Positions 1 through 9,048 of a stretch of DNA of 64,000 nt are shown here, in pieces. The stretch comes from Inquilinus sp. Marseille-Q2685 (GTDB lineage Bacteria; Pseudomonadota; Alphaproteobacteria; DSM-16000; Inquilinaceae). Below the pieces are notes generated by a model. The model searched no databases. It saw only the letters and a list, made by a program, of their open reading frames with translations, and had not been told where the DNA came from. The stretch spans positions 1,426,001 through 1,490,000 of the forward strand of contig NZ_CAKAKL010000001.1 of NCBI RefSeq assembly GCF_916619195.1, in the 5' to 3' direction. Position numbers and translations under genes: made by a program. The stretch's first letter is position 1; the number at the start of each line of letters is the position of its first letter.

Positions 1-331
1 CCAGCTTCGGGTCGGCATAGAGCGACACCGAGGGCAGCGTGGTGGCCAGGATCAGCCCGTTGCGGGCGCGCAGCTCCGCCCGGTCGGCGACCGGGGCGAC
101 GGCGGAGACGGCGCGGTTGGCGAGGCTGCTGTCGGCATCGCTGCCGAAGGCCATCAGGTCGACCAGCCGCAGGCCGATGCCGGCGAAGGCCAGGCTGAAC
201 ACGAGGGCGCTGATGACGACGCGCTGGCGGCCAGTCTCGATGGCCGCGGAAAGCCGTTGAGCCGGCCGAAGGGCCGGCTCCGTCTGCCGCGGTGCATTCG
301 TCGGGAAGCCATCCAGCGCGTCGGCCGTCAT
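1..331 (-). CDS. ftsI: Peptidoglycan transpeptidase FtsI (PBP3), N-terminal part only
   Basis: The gene runs off the left edge, so only about 110 N-terminal residues are present. They show a short cytoplasmic tail, one membrane segment at about residues 37-57 (VVISALVFSLAFAGIGLRLV) and the start of the periplasmic pedestal with the conserved RNGLILAT stretch seen just after the anchor in class B penicillin-binding proteins. The family cross-links septal peptidoglycan at the divisome. The start ATG at 331 overlaps the ftsL stop by four bases (ATGA), and the gene order mraZ-rsmH-ftsL-ftsI fixes the identity. The transpeptidase domain lies outside the window. Confidence 0.9.
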   Translation of the reverse strand, partial: MTADALDGFPTNAPRQTEPALRPAQRLSAAIETGRQRVVISALVFSLAFAGIGLRLVDLMAFGSDADSSLANRAVSAVAPVADRAELRARNGLILATTLPSVSLYADPKL

Positions 332-1083
332 CGAATTCCCCGTGGCGCCTCGAGGCCGGAGAGCAGGGCGCCGATCGGATCATCCGATGCGGCGGCCCGG
401 GTCGGGGTCAGGGCCTGGGCCACGGCCTCCAGCGGTGCCGTGGGCCGGCGCGGCGCCACCACCGGCCGGATCGGGACATCGGCCGTCGCGACCCGGGTGA
501 CGGGAGGGGCCGAGACCGGCGGCTGCGCCGAGGGGGCCACGGCCGGGGCCGCCACCGGCGCCGGCCGGACCTCGACCGCCGCCATCTGCACCGGGGCGGC
601 GGGCGCGGCCGGCTGGGCCGGGGCAACGGCCGGCTGGGGCGAAACGGCTGGGGTCTGGACGGGCATCGGCGCGGCCGCGGCAAGGAGGACACCGCCCTCG
701 CCGGGCCGGTGGCCGGGCAGGGGCACGGGCCCGAAGCTGGGCAGCGCATCGACCTGGGCGACCAGCGACGCCGGCGGCGTCGTGGGCTCGCCGTCGAGCG
801 ACGGCAGCGGCATCGGGACGTCCGCCGCGCTGGCGATCATCTGCGTGGGCGCGATCGGGCGCAGCTTCGTAAACTGGTCCGTCAGCGCCTGCAAGCGCGA
901 CGGCTGGTTCAGGAACGCCCATTCGGCATGCATCACCCGGATCGAATCCTGTTCCCGCAGGATCGACCGGTTGAGGCCGCGCAGCTCGCCTTCCAGCGCC
1001 TGCACCTCGTAGCTGGTCTTGAACAGGAACGCGCTCGACGCCCCGATGAGGCCGAGCCAGATCATCGTGCCGACGCGGATCAT
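328..1083 (-). CDS. ftsL: Cell division protein FtsL with long Pro/Ala-rich tail
   Basis: The 251-aa product begins with a membrane segment (residues 5-20, [17 protein letters not shown]) followed by a periplasmic coiled-coil-like stretch (about 22-75: [17 protein letters not shown] and onward) typical of FtsL, which with FtsB/DivIC activates the FtsWI synthase. The FtsL core is usually only 80-120 residues. Here residues about 110-235 add a low-complexity Pro/Ala/Val tail with no recognisable domain. The position between rsmH and ftsI, with ATGA overlaps on both sides, supports the assignment more than sequence similarity does, since FtsL is poorly conserved. Translation is probably coupled to both neighbours. 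Confidence 0.85.
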   Translation of the reverse strand: MIRVGTMIWLGLIGASSAFLFKTSYEVQALEGELRGLNRSILREQDSIRVMHAEWAFLNQPSRLQALTDQFTKLRPIAPTQMIASAADVPMPLPSLDGEPTTPPASLVAQVDALPSFGPVPLPGHRPGEGGVLLAAAAPMPVQTPAVSPQPAVAPAQPAAPAAPVQMAAVEVRPAPVAAPAVAPSAQPPVSAPPVTRVATADVPIRPVVAPRRPTAPLEAVAQALTPTRAAASDDPIGALLSGLEAPRGIR

Positions 1084-2054
1084 GCTGCCACCCTCCCCCT
1101 ATCCCCGCCCCCATGGCCAACCGGCGGCCAAGCCGGAGCCTCGCTGCGGATCGCCGCCCGCAGCCGCGCCGACCGGGCGCGCGGGTTGCTGCGGGTCTCG
1201 GCCTCGCCCGGCGTGACCGACCGCTTGGCCGCCAGGCGGAAGCTCGGCGCCCGGGCTTCGCCGCCGGGCGCCGCGACATGACGGGACACGCCGCCGCCGG
1301 CGCCGCTGCGCTCCGCCAGGAAGCGCTTGACGCGACGGTCCTCCAGGCTGTGGAAAGTGACCACGGCGAGCCGTCCCCCGGGCCTCAGCAGGCGTTCGGC
1401 CCCGCTCAAGCCGTGGTCGAGTTCGGTCAGTTCCTCATTCACCCACAGGCGCAGCGCCTGGAAGGTGCGCGTCGCCGGATCGATGCCGTCCTTCGACCGC
1501 GGCACCACCCGGCGCACGATCTCGGCCAGCTGCAGCGTGCGCTCGATCCGCGCCTCCTTGCGCGCGGCGACGATGGCGCGGGCGACGCGGCGCGACAGGC
1601 GCTCCTCGCCGTATTCGTAGATCACGTCGGCCAGCTCGGCCTCGGGCATGGCGTTGACCACGTCGGCGGCGCTCTGCCCATCCCGTCCCATGCGCATGTC
1701 GAGCGGGCCGTCGGCGCGGAAGGAGAAGCCGCGCGCCGGGTCGTCGAGCTGCGGCGAGGACACGCCGAGATCCAGCACCACCCCGTCCGCCTGCTCGCCG
1801 ACCAGCGAGTCCATGGCGCCGAAGCGGCCCTCGACGATGCGGAACCGGCCCGGCTGCTCGGCCTCCAGGCGGCGCCCCTCCGCCACCGCCTCGGGGTCGC
1901 GGTCGATGCCGACCACCCGGCAATCGGCCGCCGCCAGCAGGCCGCGGGCATAGCCGCCGCGGCCGAAGGTGCCATCGACGATCAGGTCGCCGTCGCGCGG
2001 CGCCACCGCCGCCACGACCTCGTTCAGCAGGACCGGGATATGGGTGCCGCTCAT
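1080..2054 (-). CDS. rsmH: 16S rRNA (cytosine1402-N4)-methyltransferase RsmH
   Basis: The 324-aa protein starts [14 protein letters not shown], the classic RsmH N-terminus, and carries the SAM-binding loop [15 protein letters not shown], then [18 protein letters not shown] and the C-terminal [16 protein letters not shown] signature. It N4-methylates C1402 in the ribosomal P site. Length is normal for the family. I chose the ATG at 2054 because it overlaps the mraZ stop as ATGA; a longer open frame upstream would run back through mraZ in another frame. Formerly mraW, it is the second gene of the dcw operon here. Confidence 0.97.
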   Translation of the reverse strand: MSGTHIPVLLNEVVAAVAPRDGDLIVDGTFGRGGYARGLLAAADCRVVGIDRDPEAVAEGRRLEAEQPGRFRIVEGRFGAMDSLVGEQADGVVLDLGVSSPQLDDPARGFSFRADGPLDMRMGRDGQSAADVVNAMPEAELADVIYEYGEERLSRRVARAIVAARKEARIERTLQLAEIVRRVVPRSKDGIDPATRTFQALRLWVNEELTELDHGLSGAERLLRPGGRLAVVTFHSLEDRRVKRFLAERSGAGGGVSRHVAAPGGEARAPSFRLAAKRSVTPGEAETRSNPRARSARLRAAIRSEAPAWPPVGHGGGDRGRVAA

Positions 2055-2527
2055 GCCGCACCTCCGTGAGTCCCGGGGCCATTGGTGCCGGCGCGGGCCA
2101 GGGTCAGGTCGCGCGAGGCGGCCAGGCGGGCCTGCTGATGCGCCTTCAAGGCGTTCGGCTCCCAGATCTGGAAGCGGCTGCCCATGCCCATGAAGGCGAC
2201 GCTCTCGGTGATGCCCGCCAGATCCAGCATGTGCCGCGGCAGGATGATCCGCCCCTCCGGATCCATCTGCAGCTGCTGCGTCTCGGAGAATTCGCGGATT
2301 TCCAGGGCCTCGCGCTCCGGCGAGTACAGGTCCATCGCGTCGAGCCGGCGCTGAACCTCGTCCATGTAGGCCTCGGTGACCCCGTCCAGGGCCTGGCGGT
2401 CCGGGGAAGGCTTCACGTTCACGACCGGGGCGCCCAGCGCCTCCAAGGTCGCGCGGAAGGGAGCGGGCACGCTGACCCGCCCCTTCCTGTCGACCTTGTT
2501 GACGTAGGTGCCCGTGAACCGAGCCAT
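2051..2527 (-). CDS. mraZ: Transcriptional regulator MraZ
   Basis: The 158-aa product has two SpoVT/AbrB-like half-domains, [20 protein letters not shown] at the start and [14 protein letters not shown] near residue 88, as expected for MraZ, the DNA-binding repressor of the division cluster. An in-frame ATG exists at 2617, but it would put 30 unconserved residues before the family start; the ATG at 2527 has a good AGGGGGA ribosome-binding site just upstream and begins exactly where MraZ proteins begin. It is first in the operon and overlaps rsmH by ATGA. A long run of its own predicted binding boxes lies 80-155 bases upstream, so autoregulation is likely. Confidence 0.95.
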   Translation of the reverse strand: MARFTGTYVNKVDRKGRVSVPAPFRATLEALGAPVVNVKPSPDRQALDGVTEAYMDEVQRRLDAMDLYSPEREALEIREFSETQQLQMDPEGRIILPRHMLDLAGITESVAFMGMGSRFQIWEPNALKAHQQARLAASRDLTLARAGTNGPGTHGGAA

Positions 2528-2605
2528 CCATCCCCCTGGCGGCGCGTCCGCCGCCTCAACACCCCCGTCGCCCACACCCCGGAAGTGGACGATCGATCCC
2601 ATCCG

Positions 2606-2682
2606 ATGGGAGTTCATGGGATATCATGGGCAACGATGGAACACAATGGGACGGACTGGTCAAATCATGGGAAATCAATGGA
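2606..2682. promoter_or_regulatory. MraZ operator: eight ATGGG-type boxes
   Basis: On the plus strand, ATGGG or near variants start at 2606, 2616, 2626, 2636 (ATGGA), 2646, 2656 (CTGGT), 2667 and 2678 (ATGGA). The first six are exactly 10 bases apart and the last two follow at 11. MraZ is known to bind TGGGN direct repeats separated by 5 nt upstream of mraZ. Position, sequence and period all match, but eight boxes are more than the three or four usually described. The promoter elements themselves are not obvious. Confidence 0.82.
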
Positions 2683-2770
2683 TTTTCTGTGATCCGTGGC
2701 TTTTCTGCCGCTTTGAGGGGAGTCTTCGTCCGCCGCCGGAACAAAACCGAAGTCGGCGCGCTTCTTTCGA

Positions 2771-2798
2771 CTCCGATCTTCGGAGCGTTTTTCTTTTG
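2771..2798 (+). terminator. Possible plus-strand intrinsic terminator
   Basis: A 6-bp stem CTCCGA / TCGGAG with a 3-base loop is followed by CG and a T-rich tract. It reads as a terminator only on the plus strand, where I see no upstream gene; it could end a short transcript arising in the mraZ control region or simply be fortuitous. Confidence 0.35.
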
Positions 2799-2814
2799 TT
2801 CTCATCTGGAGACA

Positions 2815-2843
2815 AGAAAAATGCGGCCCGGACGCTGTCCGGC
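2815..2843 (-). terminator. rnpB intrinsic terminator
   Basis: On the minus strand, just past the rnpB 3' end, GCCGGAC-AGC-GTCCGGGC forms a stem followed by GCCGC and ATTTTTC. Position and orientation fit termination of rnpB. Confidence 0.75.
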
Positions 2844-2869
2844 CGCTCGACGGCGATATCGGAGAAGGC

Positions 2870-3277
<408 letters not shown>

Positions 3278-3284
3278 TGCGCAG

Positions 3285-3313
3285 TGTATAGGAACTGGCC
3301 GGCCGGACCGCAA
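3285..3313 (-). promoter_or_regulatory. rnpB promoter
   Basis: Minus-strand TTGCGG (3308-3313), a 17-base spacer and TATACA (3285-3290) sit immediately before the rnpB 5' end, a sigma70-type arrangement with start predicted near 3278. Confidence 0.7.
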
Positions 3314-3326
3314 GGCGGCGTCGGCC

Positions 3327-4628
3327 TCAAAAGCGGTTGACGAGGTTCTCCAGCATCTCCTGCCGGCCCGAGCGGGGCTTCGGCGCGATGGCGCGGGCCT
3401 CGGCGGCGGCGGCGATCTCCTCCAGGCTGTGCCCGGCCGCGGCATGGTCGGGCCGATCCCAGCCGGCGTAGCGGTCGGCGACGTGGGCGGCCAGCCGGCC
3501 GTCCTCGATCATCGCCGCCGCCGTCAGGAACGACCGGGCACAGGTATCGATGCCGCCGATATGGGCATGGACCAGGTCGTCGGGTTCGATCGACTGGCGC
3601 CGGATCTTGGCATCGAAATTGAGCCCGCCGGTGGTCAGCCCGCCGCCCTTCAGCACCTGATAGAACGCCAGAGCCAGCTGCGGCGCGTCGTTCGGGAACT
3701 GGTCGGTGTCCCAGCCGAGGAGCGGGTCGCCGCGGTTGATGTCGAGCGAGCCGAAGATGCCGAACGCGTTGGCCACCGCGATCTCGTGCTCGAAGGTGTG
3801 GCCGGCCAGGATCGCGTGGTTCTCCTCTAGGTTCAGCTTGACGTCCCGCTCCAGGCCGAAATGCTTGAGGAACCCGTAGACCGTCGCCGCGTCGAAATCA
3901 TACTGGTGCTTGGTCGGCTCGCGCGGCTTCGGCTCGATCAGGATCGGCCCCTGAAAGCCGATCTTGTGCTTGTAGTCGACGACCAGCGACAGGAACCGGC
4001 CCATCTGGTCGATCTCGCGCTTCAGGTCGGTGTTCAGCAGCGTCTCATAGCCCTCGCGCCCGCCCCACAGCACGTAGTTGGCGCCGCCGAGGGCGTGGGT
4101 GACGTCGAGCGCGGTCTTCACCGTGGCGGCCGACCACGCGAACACCTCGGGATCGGGGTTGCTGGCGGCGCCGGCCATGAACCGGGGATGGCTGAAGAGG
4201 TTGGCGGTGCCCCAGAGCAGCCGGGTCCCGGTCTCCGCCTGCTTCCGCCCCAGATACTCGCCCATCTCCCGGGTGTTCGCGAGGGTCTCGGACAGGCCGG
4301 CGCCTTCCGGGGCGACGTCGCGGTCATGGAAGGTATAGAAGGGCACGCCCAGCACGCGGAACAGGTCGAAGGCGGCGTCGGCCTTGGCCCGCGCTGCCGC
4401 CATCGGCTCGCCGTGCATCCACGGCCGGTCGATGGTCGGCGCCCCGAAGGGATCGGAACCGTTCATCACCAGGCTGTGCCAGTAGCACACGGCGAGCCGC
4501 AGATGGTCCTTCAGCGGCTTGCCGAGCACGACCCGGTCCGGGTCGTAGTGGCGATAGGCCAGCGGGTTGTCCGACCCAGGCCCCTCGAATCGGATCGTCG
4601 GAAAGGATGAAAAAATCGTATCGGACAT
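3327..4628 (-). CDS. xylA: Xylose isomerase
   Basis: This 433-aa protein interconverts D-xylose and D-xylulose. The whole active site is readable and even falls on the numbers known from E. coli XylA: H101 and D104 ([10 protein letters not shown]), E232 and K234 (LIEPKPREP), E268 and H271 ([13 protein letters not shown]), D296 (SLDINRGD), D307, D309 and D339, that is, catalytic base plus both divalent-metal sites. The length puts it in the long (class II) group. No xylulokinase, transporter or xylose regulator is adjacent, so it stands alone between rnpB and an acetyltransferase. The start is the ATG giving the usual [17 protein letters not shown] opening. Confidence 0.97.
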   Translation of the reverse strand: MSDTIFSSFPTIRFEGPGSDNPLAYRHYDPDRVVLGKPLKDHLRLAVCYWHSLVMNGSDPFGAPTIDRPWMHGEPMAAARAKADAAFDLFRVLGVPFYTFHDRDVAPEGAGLSETLANTREMGEYLGRKQAETGTRLLWGTANLFSHPRFMAGAASNPDPEVFAWSAATVKTALDVTHALGGANYVLWGGREGYETLLNTDLKREIDQMGRFLSLVVDYKHKIGFQGPILIEPKPREPTKHQYDFDAATVYGFLKHFGLERDVKLNLEENHAILAGHTFEHEIAVANAFGIFGSLDINRGDPLLGWDTDQFPNDAPQLALAFYQVLKGGGLTTGGLNFDAKIRRQSIEPDDLVHAHIGGIDTCARSFLTAAAMIEDGRLAAHVADRYAGWDRPDHAAAGHSLEEIAAAAEARAIAPKPRSGRQEMLENLVNRF

Positions 4629-4706
4629 GGCGGGCTTCCTCCGGAGGAACGGGACTATTCAGGATCGAAGCCGTCCCGGCCCGATCGTCCGCCACGCCAG
4701 CAAACG

Positions 4707-5444
4707 TCAGTCCGATCCGGGCGGCAAGGACAAACCGCGCGTCAGGTCGGACAGACGCTCCTTCTGCCGTCCCTCGGCGTCGAAATTCGCCGGGTCGAGC
4801 CAGCGCTCGAAGGCGGCGCGCAGCCGCGGCCATTCGCTGTCGATGATCGAGAACCAGGCGGTGTCGCGGTTGCGGCCCTTGTACACCACGGCCTGGCGGA
4901 ACAGCCCTTCGTAGCGGAAGCCGAGCCGGGCGGCCGCGGCGCGCGACGGCGCGTTCAGGCTGTCGCATTTCCATTCGTAGCGGCGGTAGCCGAGCTCGTC
5001 GACCCCCCGCCGCATCATCAGGAACATCGCCTCGGTCGCCATCGGCGTGCGCTGCAAGAGCGGCGAGAAAAGGATGTGCCCGACCTCGATCACCCCGTTC
5101 GCCGGGTCGATGCGGGGATAGGAGGCGACGCCGACCGCCCGGCCGGTGGTGCGGTCGATCACCGTGTGGAACAGCGGGTCGCTGCCGGCCGCCATCCTGT
5201 CGAGCCAGGCGCGGAAGCTCTCGAGATCGGAGAACGGCCCGACGCCGAGATAGGTCCAGTTGCGGCCCTCCGCGTCCCTTCCCATCGCCTCGTAGAGATC
5301 CTCGGCGTGGCGGGCGGGGTCGAGCGGTTCGAGCCGGCAGGTGCGGCCTTCCATCGGCGTGCGCGGCGGCAGCGGCCGCCTCTCCCAGCCGGGAACGGGG
5401 GCGCCTATCGGCTGGCCCAGGGGGTTGGTCAGTTCGGTGGTCAT
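4707..5444 (-). CDS. GNAT-family N-acetyltransferase (RimJ/RimL-like)
   Basis: The 245-aa protein has the acetyl-CoA-dependent GNAT fold: an N-terminal substrate part (GRTCRLEPLDPARHAEDLYE), the central strand-loop IEVGHILFSPLLQRTPMATE that binds the cofactor, then SLNAPSRAAAARLGFRYEGLFRQ, the C-terminal hallmark of the RimJ/RimL/YdaF branch. Members of this branch often acetylate protein N-termini or small amines, but the sequence does not say which. It lies between xylA and the PNPOx-like gene with short gaps; co-transcription with the latter is plausible. Confidence 0.85.
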   Translation of the reverse strand: MTTELTNPLGQPIGAPVPGWERRPLPPRTPMEGRTCRLEPLDPARHAEDLYEAMGRDAEGRNWTYLGVGPFSDLESFRAWLDRMAAGSDPLFHTVIDRTTGRAVGVASYPRIDPANGVIEVGHILFSPLLQRTPMATEAMFLMMRRGVDELGYRRYEWKCDSLNAPSRAAAARLGFRYEGLFRQAVVYKGRNRDTAWFSIIDSEWPRLRAAFERWLDPANFDAEGRQKERLSDLTRGLSLPPGSD

Positions 5445-5455
5445 GTCGTCCCCAC

Positions 5456-6175
5456 TTACTCGCCGGCTTCGACGGGGGCGAGGCTGGCCCCGACATTGGC
5501 CCGCAGGATCTCGTCGAAGCGGGCGTCCCTGGCATAGGGTTCGGTGCCGGCGCCGGGGGCGATGCCGGGCGGCAGCAGCGAGCAGGGCTGCAGCGCGCCG
5601 ATGGTCTCCGCGATCGGGATCACCCCGGCCCAGATGCCGGCGGCGAGGTCGTCCTCGTCGTCATGCGGCGGGCCGCTGCGGATCTTCACGCTGGCCTCCT
5701 CGATCTCCATCGCGATCAGCGTGGTGGCCCGCACCTCCTTGTCGGTCGGGCGCCGCATCTCCGCCACACGGCCGGGGAACAGCCGCTCGACATAGGCGTC
5801 GAGCGCCTCGCGCTTATGCGCCTCGTCCTCGACCTTCGACGCGGTGCCGAACACCATCACCGAGCGGTAGTTCATCGAGCAGTTGAAGCCGGAGCGGGCG
5901 AGGACCAGCCCGTCGATATGGGTGGCGGTCAGGCAGACCGGCAGGCCGGTGCCCTGCCCCTGCAGCATGCGGCTGACCGAAGAACCGTGCCAGTACAGCC
6001 GGTCGCCCTCGCGCCAATAGGCCGTGGGCGTGCAATAGGGCTGGCCGTCGAGGACATAGGCGATGTGGCACACCACGCTGGCGTCGAGCACGGCGTGGAC
6101 CGTGGCGCGGTCATAGGCGCCGCGCTTGGCCAGGCGCTTCAGCCGGGCGCGGGCGGAGGGGACGATCTCGGTCAT
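5456..6175 (-). CDS. FMN-binding PNPOx-like protein (NimA/flavin-nucleotide binding group)
   Basis: The 239-aa product resembles the split-barrel flavoproteins related to pyridoxamine 5'-phosphate oxidase (VVCHIAYVLDGQPYCTPTAYWREGDRLYWHGSS, with the SRML helix after it). Such proteins bind FMN; some reduce nitro compounds, many have unknown substrates. I chose the ATG at 6175, which has GAGGA a few bases upstream and opens MTEIVPSARARLKRL; a longer frame to 6262 adds 29 residues unlike the family. It follows a MocR-type regulator on the same strand, a neighbourhood often seen for PNPOx-like genes, so it is a candidate target of that regulator. Confidence 0.8.
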   Translation of the reverse strand: MTEIVPSARARLKRLAKRGAYDRATVHAVLDASVVCHIAYVLDGQPYCTPTAYWREGDRLYWHGSSVSRMLQGQGTGLPVCLTATHIDGLVLARSGFNCSMNYRSVMVFGTASKVEDEAHKREALDAYVERLFPGRVAEMRRPTDKEVRATTLIAMEIEEASVKIRSGPPHDDEDDLAAGIWAGVIPIAETIGALQPCSLLPPGIAPGAGTEPYARDARFDEILRANVGASLAPVEAGE

Positions 6176-6265
6176 GGCGATCCTCGGAACGGCATTGGCC
6201 TTCCCGATGCCGCGTTCCGCGGCATGTGGAAAGGTCCAATTCTGCGCGGCCGGCCCGACCAATCC

Positions 6266-7720
6266 TCAGCGGAATCCGCGCAGCACGGCCCCGAACGTTC
6301 GGGCGGCGTCATCCAGGGCCTGGGGCGGGAAGCCGGTGAAGCCCAGGATCAGGGCCCGGCGCGGCGGGGCCGCGATGTGCATCGGCGACAGCGGCCTCAC
6401 CACGATGCCGCGCCGGCGTGCCGCCTCCGCCACCGCGACGTCGTCCAGCCCCGGCCGCAGATCGGCGACCAGATACATGCCGCGGTCGACCGGGGCGACG
6501 GTCAGGTCGTCGCCGGCCTCCGCCGCCAGCGCCGCCGCCAGCCGCTCGCGCCGTTCGGCGTATTCCTGGCGCATGCGGCGGATGTGCCGGGTGAAATGGC
6601 CCTCGTTGATGAAGTCGACCAGCACGTCGTCGAGGATGGTCGACGGGAAGCGGTCGGCGGCGTTGCGGATCGCGGCGAAGCGGCCGACCAGATCGGGCGG
6701 CAGCACCACGTAGCCGACGCGCAGGCCCGGGAACAGCACCTTGCTGAGGGTGCCGATGTAGATGACGCGGCCGTGCCGGTCCAAGCCCTGCAGGGCCGAG
6801 AGCGGCCGGCCGGAGAAGCGGAACTCGCTGTCGTAGTCGTCCTCGATCACCCAGCGCCCGTCGCGCGCCCAGTCGAGCAGCGCCAGCCGCCGCGGCAGGC
6901 TCATCGCCACGCCGAGGGGGTAATGGTGCGTCGGGGTGCAGTAGAGCAGCCGCGCCTCCGGCTCCAGCGCCAGGCCGGCGGCGACGTCCAGCCCCTGCCC
7001 GTCCACCGGCACCGGAACGATCCGCAGCCGGTGCTGGCGCAGGCAGGCCAGAGCCGCCGGGTAGCACGGGTCCTCGATCCAGGCCGGGTCGCCGGCCTGG
7101 GCTATGCCGCGCAGCACCAGGTCCAGCCCCTGCTGGCTGCCGGAGACGATGGCGATGCGGTCGGCGTCGCAGGCGACGGAGCGCGACACCCGCAGATACT
7201 CGGCCAGCGCCTCGCGCAGCGGCCGGTGGCCCATCGGGTCGCCATAGCCGCGCTGGCGCACGCCGATGCCGCGCAGATGGCGCTGCACCAGCCGGCCCCA
7301 GGCGCGCTCGGTGGCCGGGTGCATGCCGCAGAAGCCGGCGGCGAAGGGCACCGTCTCGCCGCGCCAGGCCGGGGCCGCGGCGGCCTTGTCGAGGCTCTTC
7401 ACCGGAGCGGCGGGCTGGTCCTCCGCCTCGATCCCGGCGGCGACATAGGTGCCGGCGCCGACCCGGCCCGCGACCACGCCCTCGGCCTGCAGCTGGTCAT
7501 AGGCGGCGACCACAGTGGTGCGCGACACGCCGAGCCGGTCGGCCAGGCTTCGCGTTGCCGGCAGCCTTGTGCCGGCCGGCACCACCCGGCGGGCGATCAG
7601 GTCGCGCAGCGCCAGGTGGAGCTGCTGGAACAACGGCCGCCCGTCCTCCGGGTCGAGCCCGATCTCGATCAGGTCGATCCAGGAGACCGGGCGGTCGCGG
7701 ACCGGCTGCCGGCCAGCCAT
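6266..7720 (-). CDS. MocR-family transcriptional regulator (GntR HTH + aminotransferase domain)
   Basis: The 484-aa protein fuses a GntR winged helix (about residues 25-95, PLFQQLHLALRDLIARR ... LPATRSLADRLGVSRTTV) to a fold-type I aminotransferase-like domain that binds pyridoxal phosphate. The PLP lysine is in YIGTLSKVLFPGLRVGYVV and the NxxY-like EDDYDSEFRF motif is present. MocR proteins such as PdxR sense vitamin B6 and related amines. The gene lies directly upstream of the PNPOx-like flavoprotein, which suggests local control of that gene. The product is full length for the family. Confidence 0.9.
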   Translation of the reverse strand: MAGRQPVRDRPVSWIDLIEIGLDPEDGRPLFQQLHLALRDLIARRVVPAGTRLPATRSLADRLGVSRTTVVAAYDQLQAEGVVAGRVGAGTYVAAGIEAEDQPAAPVKSLDKAAAAPAWRGETVPFAAGFCGMHPATERAWGRLVQRHLRGIGVRQRGYGDPMGHRPLREALAEYLRVSRSVACDADRIAIVSGSQQGLDLVLRGIAQAGDPAWIEDPCYPAALACLRQHRLRIVPVPVDGQGLDVAAGLALEPEARLLYCTPTHHYPLGVAMSLPRRLALLDWARDGRWVIEDDYDSEFRFSGRPLSALQGLDRHGRVIYIGTLSKVLFPGLRVGYVVLPPDLVGRFAAIRNAADRFPSTILDDVLVDFINEGHFTRHIRRMRQEYAERRERLAAALAAEAGDDLTVAPVDRGMYLVADLRPGLDDVAVAEAARRRGIVVRPLSPMHIAAPPRRALILGFTGFPPQALDDAARTFGAVLRGFR

Positions 7721-7724
7721 CGCG

Positions 7725-8159
7725 TCACCCCTGGCGCAGCCGTGCCACCAGGTCCGGCAGGGAGGCGATCTGGAAGCCTTTCTCCGCCGCCGCGGCGACG
7801 AGCGCGCCGGCGTCGCGACGGCCGGCCAGCACCTCGCCCGCGGCCCAGAGCAGGGTCGAGCGGGTGCCGCTGCGGCAATGCATCACCACCGGCTTCGGCG
7901 CCGCGGCCAGGGCCTGCTGCATCGCCTCGACATCGCCCGGCGCGATCGAGGAGGAGGTGACCGGGATGTGGATATAGGTCAGGCCCAGCCGCTCGGCCTC
8001 CGCCCGCGCCTGCTCGGCCGGCAGCTGGCCCGGCTCCTCGCCGTCCGGCCGGTTGTTGATCAGGGTGCGCGCACCCGAGGCCGCGATCTCCGCGATCGCC
8101 GCGCGGTCCACCTGCGCCGCCGCGTAGAGGTCGGGTGCGATCTGCGTCAGCTTGGCCAT
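7725..8159 (-). CDS. DUF442 / beta-lactamase-hydrolase-like phosphatase domain protein
   Basis: The 144-aa protein matches the small tyrosine-phosphatase-like family (TIGR01244/DUF442) found alone or fused to sulfur dioxygenases: GARTLINNRPDGEEPGQLP, then YIHIPVTSSSIAP and the putative catalytic loop VMHCRSGTRSTLLWA. The Cys and Arg of this loop are present. Its biochemical substrate is not established; relatives are tied to sulfide detoxification and biofilm control. Here no sulfur-oxidation gene is adjacent. The stop lies four bases before the MocR start, so both may share a transcript with the upstream EamA exporter. Confidence 0.82.
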   Translation of the reverse strand: MAKLTQIAPDLYAAAQVDRAAIAEIAASGARTLINNRPDGEEPGQLPAEQARAEAERLGLTYIHIPVTSSSIAPGDVEAMQQALAAAPKPVVMHCRSGTRSTLLWAAGEVLAGRRDAGALVAAAAEKGFQIASLPDLVARLRQG

Positions 8160-8169
8160 GGCTCTCCTC

Positions 8170-9048
8170 TCACGTGACCTGCGCCTGGGCTTCGACCACC
8201 TTGGGCCGGCGCAGGATGATGATGCCGACGCCGATCAGCGTGGCGATGCCGCCGAGCAGCAGGGTCCAACTGGCCGGCTCTCCCAGGAACAGCACACCCG
8301 ACAGCACGCCGAACACCGGCACGAGCAAGGTATAGGGCATGGTCTGGTTGACGGAATAGGTGCGCAGCAGCCTGTACCAGACGGCGTAGGACAGGATGAC
8401 GACGACCACGGCCTGGAAGGCGACGGCGATCCACGCCCACATGCTGGCCTGGGTCACCGCCTGCCATTGCCCGTCTTCGAGCAGCAGCGAGACGCAAAGC
8501 AGCATCGGCGCGGCGAACAGCGACATCCAGCCGTTGATGGTGGAGGGGTCGAGATCCGCCATCCGCTTCATCTGGATGTTGGCGGCCGCCCAGACGATCG
8601 CCGCCAGCACGATCAGCCCGATCGCCCAGAGGGCGGAGCTGTGCCGCGGCTCGCCGGCCAGGATGGCGACGCCGCCGATGGCGACCGCCATGCCGAGCGC
8701 CCGGCGCCAGCCGATCCTGTCGCCGAAGAACAGCATGGCCATGGCGGCCGAGGCCGGCACCTGGACCTGGATGACGATCGCCGCCACCGCCGCGTCGACA
8801 TGGGCGAGGCCGGTGAACATCAGCGAGAAATGGGTCAGCCCCAGCATCACCGACAGGATCAGCACGTCGCGCCAGCGCCCGCGCGGCATGCGCACGAAGG
8901 GCACCAGCAGCAGCGCCACCAGGCCGAAGCGCAGCGCCATGAACAGCAGCGGCGGCAGCTCCGCGAGGCCGTATTTGGCGATCACGAAGTTGTAGCCCCA
9001 GATCAGCATGACGCCGAGGGCCAGCAGCAGGTCGAGCGGACGCATCAT
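8170..9048 (-). CDS. EamA/DMT-superfamily transporter
   Basis: A 292-aa integral membrane protein with about ten hydrophobic helices arranged as two EamA repeats: LLALGVMLIWGYNFVIAKYG opens the first and LIVLAAIVWAAANIQMK the second; FLGEPASWTLLLGG near the C-terminus is characteristic. Family members export amino acids and other metabolites; the closest feel is the YedA/RhaT-EamA cysteine/amino-acid group, but the substrate cannot be read. Its ATG overlaps the stop of uup as ATGA, so it is translated in the same operon. Confidence 0.88.
   Translation of the reverse strand: MMRPLDLLLALGVMLIWGYNFVIAKYGLAELPPLLFMALRFGLVALLLVPFVRMPRGRWRDVLILSVMLGLTHFSLMFTGLAHVDAAVAAIVIQVQVPASAAMAMLFFGDRIGWRRALGMAVAIGGVAILAGEPRHSSALWAIGLIVLAAIVWAAANIQMKRMADLDPSTINGWMSLFAAPMLLCVSLLLEDGQWQAVTQASMWAWIAVAFQAVVVVILSYAVWYRLLRTYSVNQTMPYTLLVPVFGVLSGVLFLGEPASWTLLLGGIATLIGVGIIILRRPKVVEAQAQVT

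Noticed and set aside
2528-2617. N-terminal extension of MraZ from an ATG at 2617
   Set aside because: The extra 30 residues are unlike MraZ and the start would lie inside the operator boxes; ATG 2527 has the better ribosome-binding site.
5663-7960. A 765-codon plus-strand open frame
   Set aside because: Antisense to the MocR and PNPOx-like genes; no family-like sequence, composition as expected of a shadow.
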